Positions 17,231-25,841 are shown, counted from the first letter of the stretch. The stretch is DNA of 64,000 nt from Flagellimonas marinaquae (GCF_003992675.1 NZ_RZMZ01000017.1:16778-80777); one strand, 5' to 3'. The notes: generated from the sequence alone by a model not told the origin. Made by a program: numbers and translations.

Positions 17231-17809
17231 ATGAAAAAAGCAATTATTTCTTCATTATTGGCCTGTTCCATACTATTCACTAGCTGTTTGGGCTCTTTTA
17301 GGGCGTTCAACAACCTGAAGGATTGGAACCAAGGACTGACCGATAGCAAGTTGTTGGACAACTTGATTTTTTGGGGATTGAACATTGTTCCCGTTTACGG
17401 ATTGTTCTTTCTTGGGGATACATTAATATTCAACGTAATAGAGTTCTGGTCCGGCTCCAACCCTATAGCCATGAAGGATGGGGAATCCGAAATCCAAATG
17501 GTGGAGCATGATGGCAATACCTTTGAGATGGTCGCCACCAAAAACAGGATTCAGGTGACCGTTGTGGAAGGACCTAAAAAAGGAAAGAAAATTGATTTGG
17601 TGTACAAGCCAGATGATAAATCCTGGAACGCCATTCGTCCCAATGGGGAAATCATAAAACTATCGTCTTTTGAAGAAGGTTTTTACATTGTGTACATGCC
17701 AAACGGCGAGGAAGTAAAAATCGACCCTATGAGCACAAGGGAAGAAGGTTTGGCCTTGATCAAAGAAAGGGACACCTATTATTACAACGAAACGCAATTG
17801 GCAGAGTAG
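17231..17809 (+). CDS. DUF3332 lipoprotein
   Basis: The 192-residue protein starts with a lipoprotein signal (MKKAIISSLLACSILFTSCLGSF; Cys 19). GSFRAFNNLKDWNQGL and a hydrophobic pair of segments (about residues 42-75) follow, as is characteristic of DUF3332, then a 110-residue beta-rich domain. The family is found in envelopes of Bacteroidota and Proteobacteria and its function is unknown. It converges with ahcY across a shared terminator. Confidence 0.8.
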   Translation: MKKAIISSLLACSILFTSCLGSFRAFNNLKDWNQGLTDSKLLDNLIFWGLNIVPVYGLFFLGDTLIFNVIEFWSGSNPIAMKDGESEIQMVEHDGNTFEMVATKNRIQVTVVEGPKKGKKIDLVYKPDDKSWNAIRPNGEIIKLSSFEEGFYIVYMPNGEEVKIDPMSTREEGLALIKERDTYYYNETQLAE

Positions 17810-17824
17810 TGAAATAACAAACCA

Positions 17825-17858
17825 TAAAAAAACCCACGGTTTTGGCCATGGGTTTTTT
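17825..17858. terminator. Bidirectional terminator, DUF3332/ahcY
   Basis: AAAAAACCCA...GG pairs with CC.TGGGTTTTTT around a short loop; the flanks supply T-runs in both directions between the convergent genes. Confidence 0.85.
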
Positions 17859-17877
17859 GTTTTATATCAAATTTTGA

Positions 17878-19194
17878 TTAGTATCGATAGTATTCCGGCT
17901 TAAACGGCCCTTCTACTTCCACACCGATGTAATCTGCTTGTTCCTTATTGAGCTCTGTCAATTCAGCTCCCAAACGAGCTAGGTGTAACTTGGCCACTTT
18001 TTCGTCCAAATGTTTGGGTAGCATATACACCTCATTGGTATATTTATCACTGTGCTTCCAAAGTTCAATTTGAGCTAAGGTCTGGTTGGTAAAACTGTTG
18101 CTCATCACAAAACTTGGGTGGCCCGTGGCGCAACCTAGGTTCACCAATCTACCTTCGGCCAATACGATCACGTCCTTTCCGTCGATAGTGTATTTATCTA
18201 CCTGTGGTTTAATTTCATCTTTGGTATCTCCGTAGGCACCGTTCAACCAAGCCATATCGATTTCATTGTCAAAATGACCAATGTTACAAACAATGGCTTT
18301 GTCCTTCATGGCCCTAAAATGCTCTTCGCGGATAATGTCCTTATTTCCAGTACTTGTAATAATGATATCCGCGTTGGGAACCACAGTTTCCAATTTCTTC
18401 ACTTCAAAACCGTCCATACAAGCTTGTAGTGCACAGATAGGGTCAATTTCGGTAACGGTGACAATGGCGCCCGCTCCACGGAAAGAGGCAGCAGTTCCTT
18501 TTCCAACATCGCCATAACCTGCAACCACGACACGTTTTCCGGCCAACATGGTATCGGTAGCCCTTCGGATAGCATCCACGGCACTTTCACGACACCCATA
18601 CTTATTGTCGAATTTGGATTTGGTTACGGAATCGTTCACGTTGATGGCGGGCATGGGAAGTGTTCCCTTTTTCATACGTTCGTACAAACGGTGAACTCCC
18701 GTGGTGGTCTCTTCCGAAAGACCTTTGATGCCAGCGGCCAATTCAGGATATTGGTCCAGAACCATATTGGTAAGATCCCCACCATCGTCCAAGATCATAT
18801 TTAAGGGCTTTCTGTCCTCACCAAAGAACAACGTTTGTTCAATGCACCAGTCAAATTCCTCCTCGTTCATCCCCTTCCAAGCATACACGGGGATGCCTGC
18901 AGCAGCAATGGCCGCAGCGGCGTGGTCTTGGGTGGAAAAAATGTTACAGGAGCTCCAAGTAACCTCCGCGCCTAGGGCCACCAAGGTTTCAATGAGTACT
19001 GCCGTTTGAATGGTCATGTGCAAACAACCGGCGATTCTGGCGCCTTTAAGCGGTTGTTCGCTACCGTACTCTTCGCGCAGGGCCATTAGCCCTGGCATTT
19101 CGGCCTCGGCAAGCTCAATTTCTTTCCTTCCCCAATCTGCAAGAGAGATGTCCTTTACCTTATATGGTACGTATGGAATTGTCTTTGTGCTCAT
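17878..19194 (-). CDS. ahcY: Adenosylhomocysteinase (S-adenosyl-L-homocysteine hydrolase)
   Basis: The 438-residue enzyme reversibly splits S-adenosylhomocysteine to adenosine and homocysteine, keeping methylation reactions going. Visible motifs: the substrate-binding segment [32 protein letters not shown], the NAD Rossmann loop [21 protein letters not shown] (about residues 220-240), and the C-terminal FKPEYYRY that reaches into the neighbouring subunit's NAD site. Length and motifs are complete. Confidence 0.97.
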   Translation of the reverse strand: MSTKTIPYVPYKVKDISLADWGRKEIELAEAEMPGLMALREEYGSEQPLKGARIAGCLHMTIQTAVLIETLVALGAEVTWSSCNIFSTQDHAAAAIAAAGIPVYAWKGMNEEEFDWCIEQTLFFGEDRKPLNMILDDGGDLTNMVLDQYPELAAGIKGLSEETTTGVHRLYERMKKGTLPMPAINVNDSVTKSKFDNKYGCRESAVDAIRRATDTMLAGKRVVVAGYGDVGKGTAASFRGAGAIVTVTEIDPICALQACMDGFEVKKLETVVPNADIIITSTGNKDIIREEHFRAMKDKAIVCNIGHFDNEIDMAWLNGAYGDTKDEIKPQVDKYTIDGKDVIVLAEGRLVNLGCATGHPSFVMSNSFTNQTLAQIELWKHSDKYTNEVYMLPKHLDEKVAKLHLARLGAELTELNKEQADYIGVEVEGPFKPEYYRY

Positions 19195-19238
19195 ACTTTA
19201 TCTAATTTTACTTTTGTAGCTTCGCTTATATTTTGGCA

Positions 19239-19246
19239 CAAAGATA
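19239..19246 (-). promoter_or_regulatory. -7 box for ahcY
   Basis: Minus-strand TATCTTTG fits TAnnTTTG, 45 bases upstream of the ahcY ATG. No clear -33 TTG. Confidence 0.45.
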
Positions 19247-19268
19247 CGAATTCGCTTAACTTTTGCTC

Positions 19269-19910
19269 ATGCCCATTTATAAAACAATAACAGTTTCGCC
19301 CACTACCCAGGTCTATATCTGGAAAGTCACCGAGCCAGAGGTTGAACTTGCTAAAGATGTGGAGCTTACCGAGCATTGTCAAAATCGTATGGATGGTATG
19401 AAATCCGAGGCCCATCGCAGGGCTTTTTTGAGCATTCGTCACCTTTTGGCGAGAGCAGGTTATGTGGACAGCGATTTGTATTACGACGATTTTGGAAAGC
19501 CACATTTAAAGGATGGAAAGTACATATCCATCACCCATTCGCACCATTTTACGGGAATCATAGTAAGTGAAACGGATGAGGTAGGCATCGATATCGAGAA
19601 GCAACGGGACAAAATTCTTAAAATAGCCCACAAATTCACCCCTATCCAAGAATATAGGACCTTGGCCAATTCAGAAGCTTTGATGCGAAAATTGACCATT
19701 GTTTGGGGTGCCAAGGAATCCCTTTACAAGATTTATGCGCAACAAGGGCTCAGTTTTTTGAGGCACATCAATGTTATTGATTTTTCTTTTGAGGATACTC
19801 GAACCGTGGCGGAAATCATGTATCAAGGCAAAAAATCGCACTACGAGATTGAATTTTTGGAGTTCGAGGGCTTCACCTGCGTTTATGCCCTTAAAATGAT
19901 GGGAGGATAA
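19269..19910 (+). CDS. 4'-phosphopantetheinyl transferase superfamily protein
   Basis: The 213-residue Sfp-type enzyme attaches phosphopantetheine from CoA to a carrier protein. It has the magnesium-binding GIDIE (about residue 107) and the WGAKESLYK helix (about 151-159), preceded by ISITHSHHFTGIIVS. The start is the ATG at 19269; a TTG two codons earlier is possible. The partner carrier protein is not in the window. The gene lies 36 bases before the thiamine-binding protein gene. Confidence 0.85.
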   Translation: MPIYKTITVSPTTQVYIWKVTEPEVELAKDVELTEHCQNRMDGMKSEAHRRAFLSIRHLLARAGYVDSDLYYDDFGKPHLKDGKYISITHSHHFTGIIVSETDEVGIDIEKQRDKILKIAHKFTPIQEYRTLANSEALMRKLTIVWGAKESLYKIYAQQGLSFLRHINVIDFSFEDTRTVAEIMYQGKKSHYEIEFLEFEGFTCVYALKMMGG

Positions 19911-19920
19911 TTCCTTTTTG

Positions 19921-19928
19921 TAGTTTTG
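19921..19928 (+). promoter_or_regulatory. Possible -7 box for the thiamine-linked operon
   Basis: TAGTTTTG fits TAnnTTTG and ends 18 bases before the ATG at 19947. No -33 TTG is seen, so read-through from the phosphopantetheinyl transferase gene is equally possible. Confidence 0.3.
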
Positions 19929-19946
19929 TCGCGAAACCAATTGGCC

Positions 19947-20207
19947 ATGAACATATCTGTAGAATTTACCCTTTCCCCATTGCAGGACGATTTTGAGACC
20001 CCTATCATCCATTTTATCAAAAAATTGCGTGCATCGGGACTCACGGTTTTGGAAAACCCGTTGAGCACTCAAGTATTCGGCGATTATGATAAAGTGATGG
20101 AATTGTTGAATTCCGAGATCAGGGAAAGTTTTGAAAATTTAGATCATGTGGTGCTCACGATGAAAATGGTAAAATCCGACCGCAGCGATTATGAGCCCCA
20201 TTTTTGA
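19947..20207 (+). CDS. Thiamine-binding protein, MTH1187/YkoF family
   Basis: The 86-residue protein MNISVEFTLSPLQDDFETPIIHFIKKL...LSTQVFGDYDKVMELL...VVLTMKMVKSDR has the ferredoxin-like fold pattern of the DUF77/MTH1187 family. Its relative YkoF binds thiamine or its hydroxymethylpyrimidine moiety in Bacillus. The ATG at 19947 is chosen over an upstream TTG because it gives the family's N-terminus. The gene overlaps the transporter by 17 bases. With the transporter and kinase it points to vitamin B1 salvage. Confidence 0.8.
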   Translation: MNISVEFTLSPLQDDFETPIIHFIKKLRASGLTVLENPLSTQVFGDYDKVMELLNSEIRESFENLDHVVLTMKMVKSDRSDYEPHF

Positions 20208-20832
20208 TTTTTTCCTTGGACCCTACCAAGGTCGGGAACTATCCTTGATTATTTTGGAGGCTACGGCCTTTTTCTTTGGTATTGCCAGCGTAGTGTATGC
20301 CAAGCGGGAGGATATTTTGGTCTATCCTACGGGACTTGTGGCCACGGTAATTACCACTTATATCTTTTTGGTGGACCGTTTGTACGGCGATATGATGATG
20401 AACTTCTACTATTCCATCATGAGCATTTATGGTTGGTGGAACTGGGCCAGAAGAAAAGATGATCGAAATCCGGTAGTACAGATTACCCGAACGGACACCC
20501 GAGAGAAATGGATCGGGTTCGGGTTTTTTCTGCTGACCATGTTGGTGACTTATGGAGTTTATGTGGCTTTTGGCGCCGAAATAGGCCCTACCAACTACGT
20601 AGATATTTTTACATCGGGAATTTTCTTCACTGCCATGTGGTATATGGCCAATAAAAAATTGGAAAATTGGACCCTTTGGATTTTGGGCGATTTAATAACC
20701 GTACCTTTGTATGCCTATAGGGGATGGGGGATGTTCTCTTTGCAATACCTCATCTTTACCGTTTTAGCTGTACAGGGATATCTAGCATGGAAGAAAAACT
20801 TGGGCAACAGCCTTCAAACCTCATCAAAGTAG
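20191..20832 (+). CDS. PnuC-family vitamin transporter (thiamine PnuT or nicotinamide riboside PnuC)
   Basis: The 213-residue protein has six or seven membrane helices and the family motif MSIYGWWNWARRKDD at about residues 77-91. A second conserved Trp/Asn-rich segment is FFTAMWYMANKKLENWTLWILGD. PnuC proteins take up nicotinamide riboside; the PnuT branch takes up thiamine. The upstream thiamine-binding gene and downstream TPP riboswitch locus favour PnuT. The NadR-like kinase next door is the classic PnuC partner, so the ligand is not settled. It overlaps both neighbours. Confidence 0.85.
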   Translation: MSPIFDFFLGPYQGRELSLIILEATAFFFGIASVVYAKREDILVYPTGLVATVITTYIFLVDRLYGDMMMNFYYSIMSIYGWWNWARRKDDRNPVVQITRTDTREKWIGFGFFLLTMLVTYGVYVAFGAEIGPTNYVDIFTSGIFFTAMWYMANKKLENWTLWILGDLITVPLYAYRGWGMFSLQYLIFTVLAVQGYLAWKKNLGNSLQTSSK

Positions 20833-21368
20833 TCCTTTTTGGACCTGAATCGACCGGAAAGACCACGCTCTCCAAACAACTGGCCGAACACTACCATACG
20901 GAGTGGGTGCCCGAATATGCCAGGGAATATCTTCAAGACAAATGGGATAGGGAACAAAAAACCTGCGAACCACAAGATTTGCTGCCCATTGCCTATGGCC
21001 AAATGCAGTTGGAGAACAAGTTGGCACAGGAAGCGAACAGGGTACTGATATGCGATACCGATCTTTTGCAGACCAAAGTGTACTCAGAGGCCTATTACGA
21101 TAGCACCTGCGACCCACTCATAGAAAAATATGCCCTGCAGAACAGCTACGACCTCTATTTTTTGACCTATATCGATACACCTTGGGTGGCGGACGATTTG
21201 CGGGACAAGCCCGATGAAAGAGAACGAATGTTTCTACATTTCAAGGAAGCTTTGGAGAAAAATAACAGGAAATTCATTAATTTAAGGGGGGATAAAGCGT
21301 CAAGGCTTTCCACAGCAGTTAAACACATAGATAAACTTCTCCAAAAACATGATCGAATTAAGTCCTAA
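20787..21368 (+). CDS. NadR-like P-loop vitamin kinase
   Basis: The start at 20787 (MEEKLGQQPSNLIKVVLFGPESTGKTTL) gives 193 residues; longer versions run back into the transporter. The Walker A is GPESTGKTTL, followed by WVPEYAREYL and the Walker B-like VLICDTDLLQTKVY, all typical of the ribosylnicotinamide kinase domain of NadR. The adenylyltransferase half of NadR is absent. It should phosphorylate an incoming nucleoside-like vitamin and trap it in the cell: nicotinamide riboside by homology, thiamine by context. The gene overlaps the transporter by 46 bases and DUF4301 by 20. Confidence 0.8.
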   Translation: MEEKLGQQPSNLIKVVLFGPESTGKTTLSKQLAEHYHTEWVPEYAREYLQDKWDREQKTCEPQDLLPIAYGQMQLENKLAQEANRVLICDTDLLQTKVYSEAYYDSTCDPLIEKYALQNSYDLYFLTYIDTPWVADDLRDKPDERERMFLHFKEALEKNNRKFINLRGDKASRLSTAVKHIDKLLQKHDRIKS

Positions 21369-22887
21369 AGACTTGGAACAACTCGATTCCAAAGGAATTT
21401 CCAAAGAAAAAGTAGCAAATCAAATACAAACATTTAAAGAAGGCATTCCCTTTGTGCACTTATCGCAGGCGGCGGTGGTGGGCAATGGTATATTGCGTTT
21501 TTCTGAAAAAGAACAACTCGACCTTCTTCAATATTTTGAAGATCATCGGGGCAGTTTAGAGCTCTTGAAGTTTGTACCCGCTTCGGGAGCGGCATCACGA
21601 ATGTTCAAGGCCATGTTCAATTTTTTGGACAGCTACGACCCATCAAAAGAAAAACTTTCCGAATACATAGACCGTACCGGCGATACCGATGCCCAAAAGT
21701 TTACGGATAATCTTTCTGACTTTCCATTTTATGATGTGATTATGGCGCGAATTGAAGGCAAAGCATCCAACAAGGATGAGGAGGCCTATCTTTTTGTGAA
21801 GGAAATGCTGCAGGAAAGTGGGCTTGATTATGGATTTTATCCCAAGGGACTCTTGCCGTTCCATAAATACGATTCAGGGGCTGCCACGCCATTCGAGGAA
21901 CATTTAAAGGAAGCGGCACTTTACGCCAGGACCAAGGGTGTTGCCAATCTGCACTTTACCGTTTCGGAACAGCATGATGAAATGTTCGCCAAAGAGGAAG
22001 CCGCGGTGACCCCAAAGATTTCCAAGAAAACGGATACCCGTTTCCATATCTCCTATTCCAATCAAAAGCCTTCTACGGATACCATTGCAGTTGATATGGA
22101 CAATAAGCCTTTCAAGAATAATGATGGTTCCATTTTGTTCCGGCCCGGGGGGCACGGGGCACTTATCGAGAACCTGAATGATCAGGATGCAGATATCATC
22201 TTTATCAAAAACATCGATAATGTGGTCATCGATAAAAATCTAGAGGCTGTGGCCAATAGCAAAAAAATGCTCGCAGGGGTGCTCAAAAAAGTACAAGACA
22301 AAGCCTTTGCCTATGCAAAACTGATGGAGGCGGAAGACATTTCCGTTGAAAAGGCGGACGAGATAAAGGCATTTTTGGAGAAAGACCTTAACGTAAGGAT
22401 GTCGCGCAGCTATGATGACCTTGAAGTGGAGGAACAAAAGGCCGAAATCAAGAACAAACTCAATCGTCCCATCCGAATCTGTGGGATGGTAAAAAATGAA
22501 GGCGAACCCGGTGGAGGACCTTTTTGGATCAAGGATGCCGATGGCAATGTGTCCCTTCAGATTATCGAATCCGCTCAAATAGATATGGACGATGATGCGC
22601 AAGTGGCCATTCTTAACAACTCGACCCACTTTAACCCCGTTGATTTGGTCTGTGGGGTTAGGAACCACAAAGGGGAAAAATTCGACCTGTTGAAGTTTGT
22701 GGACCCCAAACAAGGTTTCATCACTGGAAAAACCAAGGAAGGAAAAGAATTGAAAGCCTTGGAGCTACCAGGATTATGGAACGGGGCTATGGCTTTTTGG
22801 AACACCATATTTGTGGAGGTGCCCTTGGTCACCTTTAACCCGGTCAAAACTGTAAACGATCTTTTAAAGCCTACGCACCAAGCCTAG
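21349..22887 (+). CDS. DUF4301 protein, nucleotidyltransferase-like
   Basis: This 512-residue DUF4301 protein is the last gene of the operon. I see features that recall UDP-sugar pyrophosphorylases. A Gly/Ser-rich loop FVPASGAASRMFK (75-87) stands where the nucleotide-binding loop would be. PKGLLPF is at 166-171, RPGGHGALIENL at 265-276, and IFIKNIDNVV at 284-293, matching the substrate and metal DN positions of that fold. The family's function is unknown. Membership of a four-gene run with 17-46 base overlaps ties it to vitamin salvage. The nucleotidyltransferase reading is inference from motifs. Confidence 0.75.
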   Translation: MIELSPKDLEQLDSKGISKEKVANQIQTFKEGIPFVHLSQAAVVGNGILRFSEKEQLDLLQYFEDHRGSLELLKFVPASGAASRMFKAMFNFLDSYDPSKEKLSEYIDRTGDTDAQKFTDNLSDFPFYDVIMARIEGKASNKDEEAYLFVKEMLQESGLDYGFYPKGLLPFHKYDSGAATPFEEHLKEAALYARTKGVANLHFTVSEQHDEMFAKEEAAVTPKISKKTDTRFHISYSNQKPSTDTIAVDMDNKPFKNNDGSILFRPGGHGALIENLNDQDADIIFIKNIDNVVIDKNLEAVANSKKMLAGVLKKVQDKAFAYAKLMEAEDISVEKADEIKAFLEKDLNVRMSRSYDDLEVEEQKAEIKNKLNRPIRICGMVKNEGEPGGGPFWIKDADGNVSLQIIESAQIDMDDDAQVAILNNSTHFNPVDLVCGVRNHKGEKFDLLKFVDPKQGFITGKTKEGKELKALELPGLWNGAMAFWNTIFVEVPLVTFNPVKTVNDLLKPTHQA

Positions 22888-22910
22888 ATTATTGAAAAAA
22901 CAGAACAGTA

Positions 22911-22944
22911 ATCCGCTTACCTGAAAAGGAAGCGGATTTTTTTT
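22911..22944 (+). terminator. Terminator of the vitamin salvage operon
   Basis: ATCCGCTT (22911-22918) pairs with AAGCGGAT (22930-22937), followed by eight T. Confidence 0.93.
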
Positions 22945-23066
22945 GCAAAAATGTGACCAATTGATAAAAGGTGTGTCCTATGAAGTACAGTCGGGATTCT
23001 TTTCGATGACATGATTAAATTATGATAATCCTAACGGATTGTCTCAACTAGGTTGGTTGATTTGGT

Positions 23067-23099
23067 AAGAAGGCCGTGCAATACGTACGGCTTTCTTTT
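23067..23099 (+). terminator. Second terminator-like hairpin
   Basis: AAGAAGGCCGT pairs, with one wobble, with ACGGCTTTCTT followed by TTT. No gene ends at it: the preceding 120 bases hold no convincing reading frame. It may end a short untranslated RNA or serve as a backup to the terminator at 22911. Confidence 0.6.
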
Positions 23100-23129
23100 G
23101 ATAGACCGATCAATGAATGCAAGGGCTAT

Positions 23130-23246
23130 ATGTTTTATAAAATAATACTGTTTTTAAATCTATTCTCCTTGGGCTTGGCTTTGTACATTTTGATAAAGCA
23201 TTTAAAAAACAGAAAAAGCGGAAGCAAACATAACGAAGCAGGATGA
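23130..23246 (+). CDS. Possible 38-residue single-span membrane protein
   Basis: An ATG at 23130 opens 38 codons ending in TGA. The product is MFYKIILFLNLFSLGLALY, then ILIKHLKNRKSGSKHNEAG: one hydrophobic helix followed by a strongly basic tail (positive-inside). It sits alone between two terminators (23067 and 23334), so it would be the only gene of its transcript. No TAnnTTTG box was found in front. It could be a real small protein or a chance frame. Confidence 0.4.
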   Translation: MFYKIILFLNLFSLGLALYILIKHLKNRKSGSKHNEAG

Positions 23247-23333
23247 TACTATGTAAACACTATCCATGTATTATCCATTTCTGCCAATCTGTACCGTGGT
23301 CTTTTTTCCTTGTGACCATTAATTGGCAAGTAT

Positions 23334-23362
23334 GAAAGGCTGCTTCGGCAGCCTTTCTTTTT
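23334..23362 (+). terminator. Strong terminator with UUCG tetraloop
   Basis: GAAAGGCTGC (23334-23343), loop TTCG, GCAGCCTTTC (23348-23357), then five T. It ends whatever is transcribed across the possible 38-residue gene and insulates the riboswitch promoter that follows. Confidence 0.93.
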
Positions 23363-23373
23363 GCTCTCTTTTC

Positions 23374-23404
23374 TTTGAAAACCAAAACCAACATCTTACA
23401 TTTG
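23374..23404 (+). promoter_or_regulatory. Promoter of the TPP riboswitch transcript
   Basis: TTTG (23374-23377), 19-base spacer, TACATTTG (23397-23404): a full Bacteroidota promoter placed so that the transcript starts at or just before the riboswitch. Confidence 0.75.
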
Positions 23405-23406
23405 CG

Positions 23407-23486
23407 GCATCTCAAAGGGGTGCTTTTACCAAAAGGCTGAGATTATACCCAATGAACCTGGGCGGGTAATGCCGCCAAGGGAATGC
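23407..23486 (+). promoter_or_regulatory. TPP riboswitch (THI element)
   Basis: The conserved blocks occur in order: AGGGGTGC, GGCTGAGAT, ACCC, TGAACCTG, GGGTAATGCC, and AAGGGAATG. GCAT (23407-23410) and ATGC (23483-23486) close stem P1. Binding of thiamine pyrophosphate should shut off the TonB receptor that follows. No terminator hairpin with a T-run lies between it and the start codon, so control is probably at translation; a hairpin over the AUG is a candidate platform. Confidence 0.95.
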
Positions 23487-23563
23487 GCAAGCCGCATCTT
23501 GGAATTTCTATGTTTCTTGAAGAAACAAAAATCAATTACTAACACAGAATAATGACCCCTTTT

Positions 23564-23584
23564 ATTCGTAACATTTTTACGAAT
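23564..23584 (+). promoter_or_regulatory. Perfect hairpin covering the receptor start codon
   Basis: ATTCGTAA (23564-23571), loop CATTT, TTACGAAT (23577-23584). The right arm contains the first two bases of the ATG at 23583. It would hide the initiation site and may be part of the riboswitch expression platform. Confidence 0.5.
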
Positions 23585-25832
23585 GAAACTCTATTCAATT
23601 ATTCAAAAAAGAGCTGTTCTGGGCTCTTTGCGACAATCGCAGAACAACAATCGGAACCATTTCAAAAAAATTGCTAGTGCCTTAGCCTTGATTGGCCTTA
23701 GTGTTACCATGAGTGCCCAAGAGGAGCCCATTGACAGCCTCGAGGGTGAAAAAGTAGTGCTCGATGAGGTTCTCGTTCAAGGTGTAAGGGCCACCAAGGA
23801 ATTTCCCATCACCTTTTCCGACTTGGATAAGGTAGAAATTGCACCACGAAACCTTGGGCAGGATATTCCCATCCTCATGAACTTTATGCCAGCCGTGGTC
23901 ACTACCTCCGATGCCGGGGCGGGGATAGGATATACCAGTATCCGTGTTCGTGGTAGCGATGCAACCCGGGTAAACGTAACCATTAACGGTATCCCTTACA
24001 ATGATGCCGAATCCCAAGGGACATTTTGGGTAAATATGCCTGATTTTGCATCGTCCACCGAAAGCTTGCAATTGCAGCGCGGTGTGGGAACCTCTACCAA
24101 TGGGGCGGGAGCCTTCGGCGCGAGTTTGAACATGCTGACCGATGCTTTTTCAGAAGAGGCTTATGCCCGTATCTCCTCCTCCGTAGGAAGCTTCAATACC
24201 TTACGGAGCAATGTGAAATTCAGTACGGGGCTAATGAACGATCATGTGGAGTTTTCAGGCCGATTGTCACGGATAACCTCAGATGGCTATGTGGACAGGG
24301 CATCCTCCGAATTGGACGGCTATTTTTTGCAAGGAGTTTACAATGATGACAATACTTTGGTGAAGGCCTTGCTCTTTGGAGGGCACGAAATCACTTATCA
24401 AGCTTGGAACGGAATTACCGCCGATCAGTTGGTGAACGACCGTACGTATAATTCAGCAGGTGAGTATACGGATGACGATGGCAATATCCAGTATTATGAG
24501 AATGAAGTGGACAATTATAAACAAGACCATTTTCAGTTGCACTGGTACGAAACCTGGAACGCTGCTTGGAACACCCATTTGGCGGTTCATTATACACGGG
24601 GACGGGGCTTCTTTGAGCAATACCGTGAGGACGATGATTTTGCCACCTACGGTCTAGAGCCCTTAACTGTAAATGGTGAATTGGTGGAAACTACCGATTT
24701 GATCCGCCGTCGTTGGTTGGACAATGATTTTTACGGTGCCATTTTTTCGGCTACCTACAATAACGAAAACCTGGAACTCATCATGGGAGGTGGCTACAAC
24801 GAATACAAAGGCGACCATTTTGGGGAAATTATCTGGGCCGAGTTTGCCAGCAATAGCGAAATACGCGACAGGTACTACGATGACAATTCCACCAAAACCG
24901 ATTTCAATGTATACACCAAGGCCAACTATAGATTATCGGACCAATGGTCGTTGTTCGGTGACTTACAGTACCGAGGGGTCACCTATCAAGCTAATGGTGA
25001 AGATACGGGACTGGTGGATGATACCTTTAACTTCTTTAACCCCAAAGCGGGTATTACTTTCGATTTGAACCATAACAACAACTTCTACTTTTCTTATGCG
25101 AGGGCCAATCGGGAGCCTAACCGCAACGATTACGAGAATGGAAGCCCAAAACCGGAAAAGCTCAACGATTTTGAGTTGGGATGGCGGTACGTTTCCCCAA
25201 GTTTTCAGTTGAACACCAACGTTTATTACATGCGCTATAAAGATCAGTTGGTGCTCACTGGAGAGTTGAACGACGTTGGTGCTCCGTTGCGTTCCAATGT
25301 TGGGGACAGTTATAGATTGGGCCTGGAAATCGATGCCAACGTTCGCTTGTCCAGAACCTTTCAATGGAGACCAAATATTGCCTTAAGCGACAACCGCAAT
25401 ATCGATTTCTTTTTTGAGCGTGACGGGGTACTTCAAAATTTGGGTAATACCCGAATTGCCTATTCACCTCGGTTGATTGCAGGAAATATCCTTTCCTATC
25501 AACCCAATGCAAATCTTCAGGTATCGGTGTTGTCAAAATTTGTTGGGGAACAGTATATGGGCAACATCGATTCGGATAATTCCCTTTTGGATAGTTATAC
25601 CCAAACCGATTTTAACGTACAGTATACCATCAATATGAATTCCTTTGTGAAGAGCATTGAGATTTCTGGATTGGTCAACAATATTTTTGATGCGGATATC
25701 GTATCCAACGGATATTTCTTCACTTTTAATGATGATTTTTCCAATCCTGGAACGGTTACCACTGTCGAAGGAGCTGGATACTATCCACAGGCTGGAATCA
25801 ATTTCCTAGTGGGTGCGACAATCAATTTTTGA
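23583..25832 (+). CDS. TonB-dependent receptor under TPP riboswitch control (probable thiamine receptor)
   Basis: The 749-residue outer membrane receptor has a signal peptide with a long basic n-region (cleaved near TMSAQ, residue 46) and a TonB-box-like VVLDEVLVQGVRAT. The plug contains IPILMNFMPAVVTTSDAGAGIGYTSIRVRGSDATRVNVTINGIP. The barrel ends in Phe (VGATINF). The TPP riboswitch in its leader makes thiamine or a precursor the likely ligand, matching thiamine-regulated receptors described in Bacteroidota. The four-gene operon upstream (binding protein, PnuT/PnuC, kinase) could supply the inner membrane and trapping steps. A 41-codon reading frame (ATG at 23552) overlaps the start in another frame. 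Confidence 0.88.
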   Translation: MKLYSIIQKRAVLGSLRQSQNNNRNHFKKIASALALIGLSVTMSAQEEPIDSLEGEKVVLDEVLVQGVRATKEFPITFSDLDKVEIAPRNLGQDIPILMNFMPAVVTTSDAGAGIGYTSIRVRGSDATRVNVTINGIPYNDAESQGTFWVNMPDFASSTESLQLQRGVGTSTNGAGAFGASLNMLTDAFSEEAYARISSSVGSFNTLRSNVKFSTGLMNDHVEFSGRLSRITSDGYVDRASSELDGYFLQGVYNDDNTLVKALLFGGHEITYQAWNGITADQLVNDRTYNSAGEYTDDDGNIQYYENEVDNYKQDHFQLHWYETWNAAWNTHLAVHYTRGRGFFEQYREDDDFATYGLEPLTVNGELVETTDLIRRRWLDNDFYGAIFSATYNNENLELIMGGGYNEYKGDHFGEIIWAEFASNSEIRDRYYDDNSTKTDFNVYTKANYRLSDQWSLFGDLQYRGVTYQANGEDTGLVDDTFNFFNPKAGITFDLNHNNNFYFSYARANREPNRNDYENGSPKPEKLNDFELGWRYVSPSFQLNTNVYYMRYKDQLVLTGELNDVGAPLRSNVGDSYRLGLEIDANVRLSRTFQWRPNIALSDNRNIDFFFERDGVLQNLGNTRIAYSPRLIAGNILSYQPNANLQVSVLSKFVGEQYMGNIDSDNSLLDSYTQTDFNVQYTINMNSFVKSIEISGLVNNIFDADIVSNGYFFTFNDDFSNPGTVTTVEGAGYYPQAGINFLVGATINF

Positions 25833-25841
25833 TAAAGAAAC

